NCBI RefSeq assembly: GCF_017115105.1
Contig: NZ_JABXKH010000064.1
Location: forward strand, 1-64,000
Length of the DNA: 64,000 bases
Reading direction: 5' to 3'
From: Nostoc sp. NMS2
GTDB taxonomy: Bacteria; Cyanobacteriota; Cyanobacteriia; Cyanobacteriales; Nostocaceae
In this document: positions 1 to 7,102 of the stretch, one piece after another
Layout of the letters: each line of letters opens with the position of its first letter
Numbering within the stretch: position 1 is the first letter of the stretch
Program-made: the position numbers and the translations under genes
Notes under the pieces: model-generated
What the model was told of the DNA's origin: nothing
The model's input: the letters and a program-made list of their open reading frames with translations, nothing else
The model's database searches: none

Positions 1-192
1 CACGCCCAGATTTAACTGAGAGGTGCGGGGAATAATATCCCCCATCGACTCAACCGAAGCCCCTGGCACAATAATGTCTGTAAATTCTAGTTTTCATTCC
101 TGTAGAAAAGAGGACTGAACAAGAATCTCTGCGCCTTGTGTCAGTTGGGTTGGGATGGTCAAATTAACCCGGACTGCTAGCAACTCAGTCAT
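1..192 (-). pseudogene. Partial unidentified gene with an in-frame TGA, cut by window edge
   Basis: Reading leftward from an ATG at 192-190 the frame gives 32 residues (starting MTELLAVRVNLTIPTQ), then a TGA at 96-94. The same frame stays open to the window edge and the text after the stop (KLEFTDIIVPGASVESMGD) still looks like ordinary protein sequence. This fits a gene broken by one nonsense change, or a short gene whose stop is read through. I do not recognise the family, and the rest lies outside the window. No neighbour clarifies its role; a TIR repeat lies just upstream. Confidence 0.45.
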
Positions 193-263
193 AGTTCGTC
201 CTCCTTATGTACTACAGTAAATAATTTACATTACTACATTAGCCTATTCCAGAAAATTCGTTT

Positions 264-387
264 AGGGACTTCCAAATAAAAAAGACTCAACTACTTCTTG
301 TGGGATGGGCGACACGAGCGCCCCTATACAAAGGCGCTCATGTTGCCCACCCCACAAGATTGGGTAATTTATTTGTTGGAAGTCCCT
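264..387. mobile_element. TIR element, family B (AGGGACTTCCAA ends)
   Basis: The ends are inverted copies: AGGGACTTCCAA at 264-275 and TTGGAAGTCCCT at 376-387. The core (about 297-358) is a long imperfect palindrome beginning CTTGTGGGATGGGC and ending GCCCACCCCACAAG. It has no coding capacity; the short plus-strand reading frame across it is a by-product of the palindrome. Related copies lie at 13209-13334 and, as a left half only, near 12174. It resembles a MITE. Confidence 0.7.
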
Positions 388-422
388 TATCCAATCTTGT
401 GGAGTGGGCACTTCTAACTTGT

Positions 423-863
423 TCAATTGGCTCTTTGACGCACATGTCGTCCATCAAGCCCTTGCTTAATCCAACTCAGACATTCGTATTCGGATTTGAA
501 TAATTTTGGAGCCGCAATATTATTCAATAACTCTGGTGGATAATGATCGTAAAAGCATTTGTCTCCTTCTTGGAAGATAATAATCAAATGGTTACGGTAA
601 ATGTAGCGAGACTTAAAAGAATCTCTCTGGTTAACAAACTCTGAATTTTGATCGATATGTTCTTTAGCAATGTCAATGATATTACTAACGCCGCTTTCAT
701 AGATTCCTGCTGGGTTTTCTGCTTTGTGAAATTGGCTTTTGTGACCAATTTCAGATAGCAATTTATAAGAATAAATCTCGTAGTTATCAACTTTCCCAAA
801 AATTAATGGAATGATGAGATATCCTTTGTATGAGACTGAGCTTTCATAAAGAAGACGACTCAT
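423..863 (-). CDS. Hypothetical protein, 146 aa
   Basis: A 146-residue frame starts at an ATG preceded closely by a strong Shine-Dalgarno GGAGG (complement of 869-873), which supports both start and expression. The protein is soluble and of mixed composition, without signal peptide or membrane segment. Aromatic-rich stretches (YKGYLIIPLIF, KCFYDHYPPELL) suggest a compact globular fold. I do not recognise a family. It stands alone between a TIR repeat and the DUF72 gene, with 78 bp to the latter. Confidence 0.7.
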   Translation of the reverse strand: MSRLLYESSVSYKGYLIIPLIFGKVDNYEIYSYKLLSEIGHKSQFHKAENPAGIYESGVSNIIDIAKEHIDQNSEFVNQRDSFKSRYIYRNHLIIIFQEGDKCFYDHYPPELLNNIAAPKLFKSEYECLSWIKQGLDGRHVRQRAN

Positions 864-941
864 CTTAACCTCCTTTGGTATAACTGCTTTTAAAAAAATT
901 GCTTAGTGGGACTATTCCCTCTGCTCCTTGGGCCCTGCCTT

Positions 942-1799
942 TCAAGACCATAAACTGAGTTGATTGGGGGGATGCTCAAGGTTATTCCAAGGTAAGGGTG
1001 GAACTGGTGTATCACTCTGTTCTAATAGCTGTTGGAAGTGACGCGCTATGTTAGGCGATCGCGCTTCTATTGGACAATGGACAAAGAAATAAACTCGCAC
1101 TCCCGCCTGTAACCATTGCTGAATCTGCCTTACCCACTCTTCCATAAACGGCTGATTCACTGATAAATTTGGATGGGAAATAAACCGAATCAGAGTAAAA
1201 GGTGCTGTCACACTCAATTGCAATGGTAATTTGGGTTTACGTCGTTCTGATTGCAACTGGGGGTCATCATCTCCAGTGTAGATGGGCCGCGAGTCTAAAA
1301 GTACCCGTCCTACACCTAGCTTTTGTAAAAGCGCTGTCAAATTACTAGCATAGGGTTCTCTGAACCAGTCTGGATGACGAACTTCCAGCGCTAGGGGTGC
1401 GTCGGTGTGCGGCCAAGCTTCCAGAAAACTAGTCAAATCGTCAAGTAATGCAGGTGCATAACTGGGTGGTAACTGGGCAAATATTGGGCCAAGACGCTTA
1501 CCTAAAGGGTGCATCCCTTCCAGAAATTTTAAAGCCGCCGGAATATAAGATTGTAGCAACCCTTGATGGGTAATATCTCGCGGTAATTTTAGACAAAATT
1601 CAAAACCTGCTGGGGTTTCGGCAGCCCAACGGATAACTGTTTGTTGGTTAGGCACGGCATAAAAGGTGGTGTTACCTTCTACGGTGGTGAAGCGACGACT
1701 GTAAAGATGGAGAAAATCGGCGGTGCGAGTACCTTGGGGATAGAGTTCGCCCACCCAACCTTTATATGCCCAAACAGCACAACCAATAAAAAAGTTCAC
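942..1799 (-). CDS. DUF72 (YecE-like) protein
   Basis: At 285 residues this has the usual length and layout of the DUF72/YecE family, which adopts a TIM-barrel fold. The N-terminus (FIGCAVWAYKGWVGELYP) is the family signature of G-x-x-x-W and a Y-P pair, followed by VEGNTTFYAVP and PAGFEFCLKLP. The C-terminal part has VYFFVHCPIEARSPNIARHFQ, matching the conserved N-N/H region loosely. The biochemical function of the family is not established. It stands alone; its start lies 64 bp from the TIR element at 1863. Confidence 0.9.
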   Translation of the reverse strand: MNFFIGCAVWAYKGWVGELYPQGTRTADFLHLYSRRFTTVEGNTTFYAVPNQQTVIRWAAETPAGFEFCLKLPRDITHQGLLQSYIPAALKFLEGMHPLGKRLGPIFAQLPPSYAPALLDDLTSFLEAWPHTDAPLALEVRHPDWFREPYASNLTALLQKLGVGRVLLDSRPIYTGDDDPQLQSERRKPKLPLQLSVTAPFTLIRFISHPNLSVNQPFMEEWVRQIQQWLQAGVRVYFFVHCPIEARSPNIARHFQQLLEQSDTPVPPLPWNNLEHPPNQLSLWS

Positions 1800-1862
1800 A
1801 GTGCCTAAAAGCCTTGATGTATCATATTCAATTTTACAGGCAGGTTGTAGGGATAGATAAAG

Positions 1863-1986
1863 CTAGTGGTCTGTCCCATAAGTTTTGCAAGGTTTGTAGT
1901 GAGCGATTTATCGCTCACTTTTAAGCACTGAAGTGCTTACTACAAACTTTTAATAACCCTGCAAATTTAATGAGACAGACCACTAG
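1863..1986. mobile_element. TIR element, family D, carrying a REP pair
   Basis: The ends are CTAGTGGTCTGTC (1863-1875) and GACAGACCACTAG (1974-1986), an exact inverted pair. Inside at 1896-1943 are two convergent REP hairpins: GTAG plus a stem at 1900-1917 and, on the other strand, GTAG plus a stem at 1922-1939. The same REP type flanks the RAYT gene near 55 kb. The right terminal repeat contains the TAG stop codon of hyuB (1983-1985), so insertion or excision would alter that gene's end. The element has no coding capacity. Confidence 0.8.
1896..1943. repeat. Convergent REP pair (BIME-like)
   Basis: The pattern is GTAG (1896-1899), stem-loop TGAGCGATTTATCGCTCA (1900-1917), a short spacer, stem-loop TAAGCACTGAAGTGCTTA (1922-1939), and CTAC (1940-1943). 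A GTAG tetranucleotide at the foot of a hairpin is the recognition layout known for REP sequences of RAYT proteins. The unit is nested in a TIR element. Matching units lie at 54677-54733 and 55379-55480 around the RAYT gene. Confidence 0.8.
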
Positions 1987-3548
1987 GAGACTTTACCAAA
2001 GCCGCCTCCTCCAGGAGTTTCTATCACAAAAACATCTCCAGGCTTCATCTCTACTGTTGCTGTGCTATCTAAATTTTCTTCAATTCCATTCTGACGTTGT
2101 ATCCAGTTGCGTCCAACAATTCCGGCTTTCCCACCATTTAATCCAAAGGGAGGGATAACCCGATGTCCTGAGAGTATATTAGCTGTCATAGGTTCTAAAA
2201 AACGGATGCGGCGGACAACTCCATTACCACCGGAATATTTTCCTTTACCACCGCTATCAGGACGAAGACTAAAGCTTTCTAAAAGTACAGGATAGCGGGT
2301 TTCTAAAACTTCTGGATCGGTCAAACGGGAGTTAGTCATGTGAGAATGAACACCATCAGTTCCATCAAAATCAATTCCTGCCCCAGAGCCGCCGCAGATA
2401 GTTTCATAATATTGATATTGCTCATTACCAAAAGTAAAATTATTCATCGTCCCTTGAGAAGCAGCCATGATACCTAGAGCGCCATATAAAGCATCAACAA
2501 TGGTTTGAGAAGTTTCGACATTACCCGCTACCACTGCGGCTGGATAAATTGGATTCAGCATACAGCCGACCGGAATAATAATTTCCAGAGGGTTAAGACA
2601 CCCAGCATTCAGAGGAATATTATCATCAACTAAAGTCCGAAAGACATACAATACTGCTGCTTGAGTTACAGCTTTCGGAGCATTGAAATTACTATTTAAT
2701 TGCTCAGAAGTTCCAGTAAAATCAATGGTGGCACTACGGCTTTCTTGATGAATTGTAACTTTTACTTTAATTTTTGCCCCATTATCCATTGCATAACTAA
2801 ATGAGCCATCTTTGAGAAGGTTGATAGCCTTTCTAACTGACTCCTCAGCATTAGCTTGCACAAACTTCATATAAGCTTGAACAGTCTCAATTCCGTATTG
2901 TAAAACCATTTTATAAAGTTCTTGTCCTCCCCATTTATTTGCGGCAATTTGTGCCTTAAAATCAGCAATATTTTGGTCGGGGTTACGAGCGGGATAAGTA
3001 TGATTTGAAAGATGCTGTCTTACTGCGGTTTCTCGGAAACTGCCATCTTCAACCAAGAGAAAATTATCAAAAAGAATTCCTTCTTCTTCTACTGTGATAC
3101 TGTGGGGAGGCATTGAACCGGGGGTAATTCCACCGATATCTGCTTGGTGTCCACGAGAAGCAACAAAAAATAGGGGCATTGGGTATGGATTATTTTCACT
3201 ACTTTCCAAAAAAACAGGGGTAATTGCGGTGACATCAGGAAGGTGGGTTCCACCGTTATAGGGATTATTAGATAAATAGACATTTCCCGGTTTTATGGTG
3301 TCGCCTTTATCGTTAATTAAACTGCGGACACTTTCACTCATAGAACCTAAATGTACGGGAATGTGTGGGGCATTTGCTACTAATAATCCCGATGAGTCAA
3401 AAATAGCACAGGAAAAATCTAGCCTTTCTTTGATATTCACTGATGTGGCCGTGTTTTGCAACACAATTCCCATTTGTTCGGCGATAAATTGATAAAGATT
3501 TTTGAATATTTCTAAACGAATAGGATCTGGTTGAGTTGTTGTGTACAT
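1983..3548 (-). CDS. hyuB: Hydantoinase B / 5-oxoprolinase subunit B family
   Basis: The 521-residue protein has the hallmarks of HyuB: DPIRLEIFKNLYQFIAEQMG at the start, RLDFSCAIFD, HIPVHLGSM, NNPYNGGTHLPDVT, DSGGKGKYSGGNGVVR, and a terminal TPGGGGFGK. With HyuA this family hydrolyses cyclic amides such as hydantoins or 5-oxoproline using ATP, and the two subunits act as a complex. It is downstream of hyuA on the same strand, but the two are separated by an opposite-strand GNAT gene (3604-4086), so it probably needs its own promoter, in the 55-bp gap or inside that gene. Its TAG stop lies within a TIR element end. The substrate cannot be told from sequence. Confidence 0.9.
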   Translation of the reverse strand: MYTTTQPDPIRLEIFKNLYQFIAEQMGIVLQNTATSVNIKERLDFSCAIFDSSGLLVANAPHIPVHLGSMSESVRSLINDKGDTIKPGNVYLSNNPYNGGTHLPDVTAITPVFLESSENNPYPMPLFFVASRGHQADIGGITPGSMPPHSITVEEEGILFDNFLLVEDGSFRETAVRQHLSNHTYPARNPDQNIADFKAQIAANKWGGQELYKMVLQYGIETVQAYMKFVQANAEESVRKAINLLKDGSFSYAMDNGAKIKVKVTIHQESRSATIDFTGTSEQLNSNFNAPKAVTQAAVLYVFRTLVDDNIPLNAGCLNPLEIIIPVGCMLNPIYPAAVVAGNVETSQTIVDALYGALGIMAASQGTMNNFTFGNEQYQYYETICGGSGAGIDFDGTDGVHSHMTNSRLTDPEVLETRYPVLLESFSLRPDSGGKGKYSGGNGVVRRIRFLEPMTANILSGHRVIPPFGLNGGKAGIVGRNWIQRQNGIEENLDSTATVEMKPGDVFVIETPGGGGFGKVS

Positions 3549-3603
3549 GATTGACTCCTATTATTTGCTAAGATTATCTACTAAAGTGATTAAAAGTAGT
3601 TCA

Positions 3604-4086
3604 ATGAAAATTCGGTCTGGTACACCTGATGATGTATTCCTAATTTTTTCCTTCATCCAAAAAAAGTCTGAATTTGATAGAAAGATTGGTGCTTATTCTG
3701 GTGTACTTCAAGTTACTGAGGATAAAATACGTCAAACAGTTTTTGGAACAGTACCTTTCTCTTACGTTTTATTTGCCGAAACCTCAGAGCGTGTAGTTGG
3801 GTTTGCTTTGTATGGATTTAGATACTCATCTTTTGTAGGGCAACCGAGTATTTGGCTTGATGATTTGTATGTAGATGAAGATATGAGAAGTCAGGGAGCG
3901 GGAGCCGCATTAATGAGTTATTTAGCTCAAGTTGCGAAGGACAATAACTGTACCCATCTTGCTTGGAATGCTGGTGTTCGCAACCGTCGCGGACTTAGTT
4001 TTTACGATAGGCTAGGTGCAAAAGTTACGGAACAGAAAGATAATCGCTGTTTTTTAACTTGGACACCACAAATACTTGTTTTATAA
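3604..4086 (+). CDS. GNAT family N-acetyltransferase
   Basis: Starting at the ATG at 3604 (MKIRSGTPDD), the 160-residue protein has the GNAT fold: an N-terminal beta strand, the strand LDDLYVDEDMR, the acetyl-CoA loop R-S-Q-G-A-G-A, and a C-terminal NRRGLSFYDRLGAK typical of these enzymes. An upstream in-frame ATG at 3541 would overlap the hyuB start and is less likely. The gene lies opposite to and between hyuB and hyuA: 55 bp from the hyuB start and 5 bp from the hyuA stop. Substrate unknown, possibly a polyamine or small amine. It looks like an insertion into an older hyuAB operon. Confidence 0.88.
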   Translation: MKIRSGTPDDVFLIFSFIQKKSEFDRKIGAYSGVLQVTEDKIRQTVFGTVPFSYVLFAETSERVVGFALYGFRYSSFVGQPSIWLDDLYVDEDMRSQGAGAALMSYLAQVAKDNNCTHLAWNAGVRNRRGLSFYDRLGAKVTEQKDNRCFLTWTPQILVL

Positions 4087-4091
4087 GCAGT

Positions 4092-6182
4092 TTATTGACT
4101 CTGTAAAATTAAATGATTATATTCAGTTAATCTTGCTTGCCAGTTAGGTTCCACTACAATTGTGCTAATTTTTTCAACCACGATCGCAGGCCCATTAATA
4201 CTATCTTCTGGTTGTAAATCTTCCCGTCGGTAAACAGGCGTATCATGCCATTTATCAATACTAAACATCCTTACTATCTCAACGGCTTCGGGGGCTTCAA
4301 ATAGAGAACGTGTACGAGTAATTAAGGGTTCTTCGGGAGTCTCCATTTTCTGAATTACTTCTACTGAGGCTGATTCAACAATTAAAGTTTTTTCTAATTG
4401 AATGAAACCATAGCGGGATTTATGTTCATCCTCAAATTCTTGCCGCATTAATACCACATCATCGGCAAAATTAACGGTTAAAGTAGAGTTAGTTCCTTCA
4501 TATTTTAAGTTGACTTTTTGGACTATTTCTGTTTGAGCATCAGTTTCATCTATTTCACTTCTAGCTTGAGTTTCTAAATATTCCATTAACTGGTGTATTT
4601 TAGAGATTAATGATTGGGTTAAAGGCTGTTCTAATCCTCCTTCTCTAATTGCACTGACATCTGCTAATCCCATTCCATAAGCAGAGAGAACACCAGCATA
4701 GGGATGAAGAAATATTTTTTTCATTCCCAAGGTATCGGCAATTAAACAAGCAACTTGTCCGCCTGCGCCGCCGAAACAACAAAGCACATATTGGCTAACA
4801 TCATAACCCCGTTGCAGACTGATTTTTTTAATGGCATTCGCCATATTTTCCACTGCGATCGCAATAAATCCGGCCGCTACCTGTTCGGGAGTACAATGAT
4901 TGAATGTCGCGGCTTGAATATCTTGGGCTAATTGGGTAAATTTCTGAATGACAATATCTTTATCTAAAGATAAATTGGCATCAATTCCAAAAACTGAGGG
5001 AAAATATTGTGGGTGAATTTTGCCTAACATCACATTGGCATCAGTAACCGCTAATGGGCCGCTACGTCGATAACAAGCAGGCCCAGGATTTGAACCAGCA
5101 GATTGAGGGCCGACACGATAACTAGAACCATCGAAAAACAGAATTGAACCGCCTCCAGCAGCAATGGTATTAATTGCTAATACGGGAACTCGCATCCGCG
5201 CCCCAGCAATTTCCGAATCTAGTTGTCGTTCGTACTCTCCTTGAAAGTGGGCGATATCTGTACTTGTCCCTCCCATATCAAAGGTGATAACTGAATCAAA
5301 ACCTGCTCTTTTACTAGTTTGAATTGCGCCGACAATACCACCAGCTGGGCCACTTAAAATACTATCTTTGCCTTGAAATTGTCGGGCTGCGACTAAACCC
5401 CCGTCAGATTTCATAAACATTAATTTTACTCCAGGTAGCTGATTCGCTATCTGGTTGACATAACGGCGGAGAATAGGAGTTAAATAAGCATCGACTACTG
5501 TTGTATCTCCTCGGCTGACTAATTTCATTAACGGACTAACTTGATGAGATACGGATATTTGGGTAAAGCCGATTTCTTGGGCGATTTTGGCTATTTTTTG
5601 TTCGTGATTAGGATAGCGAGCGCTATGCATAAAAACAATAGCACAACTCCGAATTCCTGTGTTATGAACCGCTTGTAAGTCATTTTTGACTTGTTGAATA
5701 TTTACAGGTATTAATTCATTCCCATGAGCATCATAACGTTCGTCAATCTCAACTACCTGCTCATAAAGCATAGTTGGTAAAACGATATGACGGGCAAAGA
5801 TGTTAGGACGGTTTTGGTAGCCAATTCGCAGTGCGTCTTTAAACCCTTTGGTGATGATAAGAACAACTCTGTCTCCTTTGCGTTCTAACAACGCATTTGT
5901 TGCTACTGTTGTCCCCATTTTTATCACTTCTATTGCTTCAGTAGGGATGGGTTCGTTACCGGAAATACCCATAATATCTCGTATACCTTGAATGGCTGCA
6001 TCTTGATATTGTTCGGGATTTTCTGAAAGCAGTTTATAAACTATAATCCATTGCTCTTTAGGTAGAGAAACAATTAAAAAACGTTCAGGATGTCTTGAGA
6101 GTCTGTCTATAATTGCCTGATTATTAGTAACAGCAATAATATCTATGAATGTACCACCGCGATCGGCAAAAACTTTCAACAT
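4092..6182 (-). CDS. hyuA: Hydantoinase A / 5-oxoprolinase subunit A family
   Basis: This 696-residue protein belongs to the HyuA/oxoprolinase family with its actin-like ATPase fold. Visible motifs are the N-terminal DRGGTFIDI (phosphate loop), MGTTVATNALLERKGDRV, LSGPAGGIVGA, FDMGGTSTDI, NTIAAGGGSI, and GPACYRRSGPLAVTDANV. It forms an ATP-dependent amidase with HyuB. Length matches stand-alone HyuA proteins rather than the fused eukaryotic type. Its stop is 5 bp from that of the convergent GNAT gene, so nothing downstream on this strand is close except hyuB beyond the GNAT gene. Substrate not inferable. Confidence 0.92.
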   Translation of the reverse strand: MLKVFADRGGTFIDIIAVTNNQAIIDRLSRHPERFLIVSLPKEQWIIVYKLLSENPEQYQDAAIQGIRDIMGISGNEPIPTEAIEVIKMGTTVATNALLERKGDRVVLIITKGFKDALRIGYQNRPNIFARHIVLPTMLYEQVVEIDERYDAHGNELIPVNIQQVKNDLQAVHNTGIRSCAIVFMHSARYPNHEQKIAKIAQEIGFTQISVSHQVSPLMKLVSRGDTTVVDAYLTPILRRYVNQIANQLPGVKLMFMKSDGGLVAARQFQGKDSILSGPAGGIVGAIQTSKRAGFDSVITFDMGGTSTDIAHFQGEYERQLDSEIAGARMRVPVLAINTIAAGGGSILFFDGSSYRVGPQSAGSNPGPACYRRSGPLAVTDANVMLGKIHPQYFPSVFGIDANLSLDKDIVIQKFTQLAQDIQAATFNHCTPEQVAAGFIAIAVENMANAIKKISLQRGYDVSQYVLCCFGGAGGQVACLIADTLGMKKIFLHPYAGVLSAYGMGLADVSAIREGGLEQPLTQSLISKIHQLMEYLETQARSEIDETDAQTEIVQKVNLKYEGTNSTLTVNFADDVVLMRQEFEDEHKSRYGFIQLEKTLIVESASVEVIQKMETPEEPLITRTRSLFEAPEAVEIVRMFSIDKWHDTPVYRREDLQPEDSINGPAIVVEKISTIVVEPNWQARLTEYNHLILQSQ

Positions 6183-6302
6183 TGCTTTATTTCCTTAATG
6201 CTATAAGATATTGTTAAAATCGTTATTTATATCAAACGATTACAATTATTCAACATTAAATATAGACTTTGTTGGGTCACATTTTTACTGAACTTATAAA
6301 AA

Positions 6303-6707
6303 TTATTTTTTGGGGTTTTTGCCTCGTTCTAAAGCTCTTGATGCTTGTGGCGGAGGTTCGGGCGGCTTTTGAAGTATTTCAATAATTGCAGTAATGACTT
6401 CATTGATTTTTGCATCCTTCAGGTTTCCGATAAATCGAATAACATTACTTTTATCAACCGTGGCAATAATATTAGGGCGAATGTAGCAAGGACTTAAGTT
6501 TAGTTTGCCAACTCGGAAGTCTTGATCTTCTAACTTAATTTCATAGTTTCTGCCTGGTTTGCTGGTGATAGGACAGACAATGATATTGTTATTATCTGAT
6601 TCAGCAATTACTAAAGCAGGTCGTTTTTTAGTAGCTGAGGTATCAGAAAAGGGGAAAGGTATTGAGATGACATCACCTTTGGCAAGGTTTTCTAGAGATT
6701 TTTCCAA
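6303..6707 (-). CDS. PemK/MazF-type toxin, type II TA system
   Basis: The 134-residue protein has the PemK/MazF signature: GDVISIPFPFSDTSATKKRPALVI near the N-terminus and VCPITSKPGRNYEI, matching the conserved R-P-A and T-S segments of these endoribonucleases, which cleave mRNA at short sequences when the antitoxin is lost. A basic tail rich in proline (residues 115-134) is extra. It overlaps the upstream 93-residue gene by 16 bp, as expected for translational coupling of antitoxin first and toxin second. Confidence 0.88.
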   Translation of the reverse strand: MEKSLENLAKGDVISIPFPFSDTSATKKRPALVIAESDNNNIIVCPITSKPGRNYEIKLEDQDFRVGKLNLSPCYIRPNIIATVDKSNVIRFIGNLKDAKINEVITAIIEILQKPPEPPPQASRALERGKNPKK

Positions 6708-6973
6708 GCTTCATCTTCCTCTGGATCTAGCCAAATTTTGTTCAGCGATGACTCACTTAATTCCTGAAAGTCTTTCACTAATACTTGAGAAGTATATTCA
6801 TTGCTATCTGGCAAACTTTTAATTATTTCAAGTGGTAGTCCGGTTAGTTTTGCTATTAAAGCCAAATCAATACCTTCGTGCAGCATATTGAGTGCAACTT
6901 GGGTTAATCCCTGCTGCAAACCTTGCTCCCATGCTTCGCGTAAGGTTTGAGATTGAATTGCAAAGTCATGCAT
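6692..6973 (-). CDS. Probable antitoxin partner of PemK/MazF
   Basis: The 93-residue protein precedes and overlaps the toxin gene. Residues 1-50 (AWEQGLQQGLTQVALNMLHEG, then IDLALIAKLTGLPLEIIKSL) resemble the C-terminal helical tail of Rpn/DUF2887-type nucleases. Residues 60-93 (VKDFQELSESSLNKIWLDPEEDEAWKNL) match acidic C-terminal segments typical of antitoxins in such pairs, which wrap the toxin. The composite suggests recombination between a nuclease tail and an antitoxin tail. A palindrome at 7016-7037 upstream may be its operator. Confidence 0.75.
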   Translation of the reverse strand: MHDFAIQSQTLREAWEQGLQQGLTQVALNMLHEGIDLALIAKLTGLPLEIIKSLPDSNEYTSQVLVKDFQELSESSLNKIWLDPEEDEAWKNL

Positions 6974-7015
6974 GATTTTCAGTTCATATTACTCTGCTTT
7001 AATAATACCTCGAAT

Positions 7016-7037
7016 CTTACACTTCTATTTGTGTAAG
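7016..7037. promoter_or_regulatory. Palindrome upstream of the TA operon
   Basis: CTTACAC (7016-7022) and GTGTAAG (7031-7037) form a perfect 7-bp inverted repeat with an 8-base loop. It lies 43 bp upstream of the antitoxin start and 66 bp downstream of the histidine-kinase stop on the same strand. It could be the operator for TA autoregulation or a weak terminator of the kinase transcript. It lacks a T tract, which slightly favours an operator. Confidence 0.35.
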
Positions 7038-7102
7038 TTGTTTCTGGATAAATATAATACTTTATATTTTTGCTGTTGTATATTCCGTTTTTCAACCACT
7101 AT

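Noticed and set aside
300-503. 67-residue plus-strand frame
   Set aside because: It lies in the palindromic core of a TIR element and overlaps the end of the 423-863 gene.
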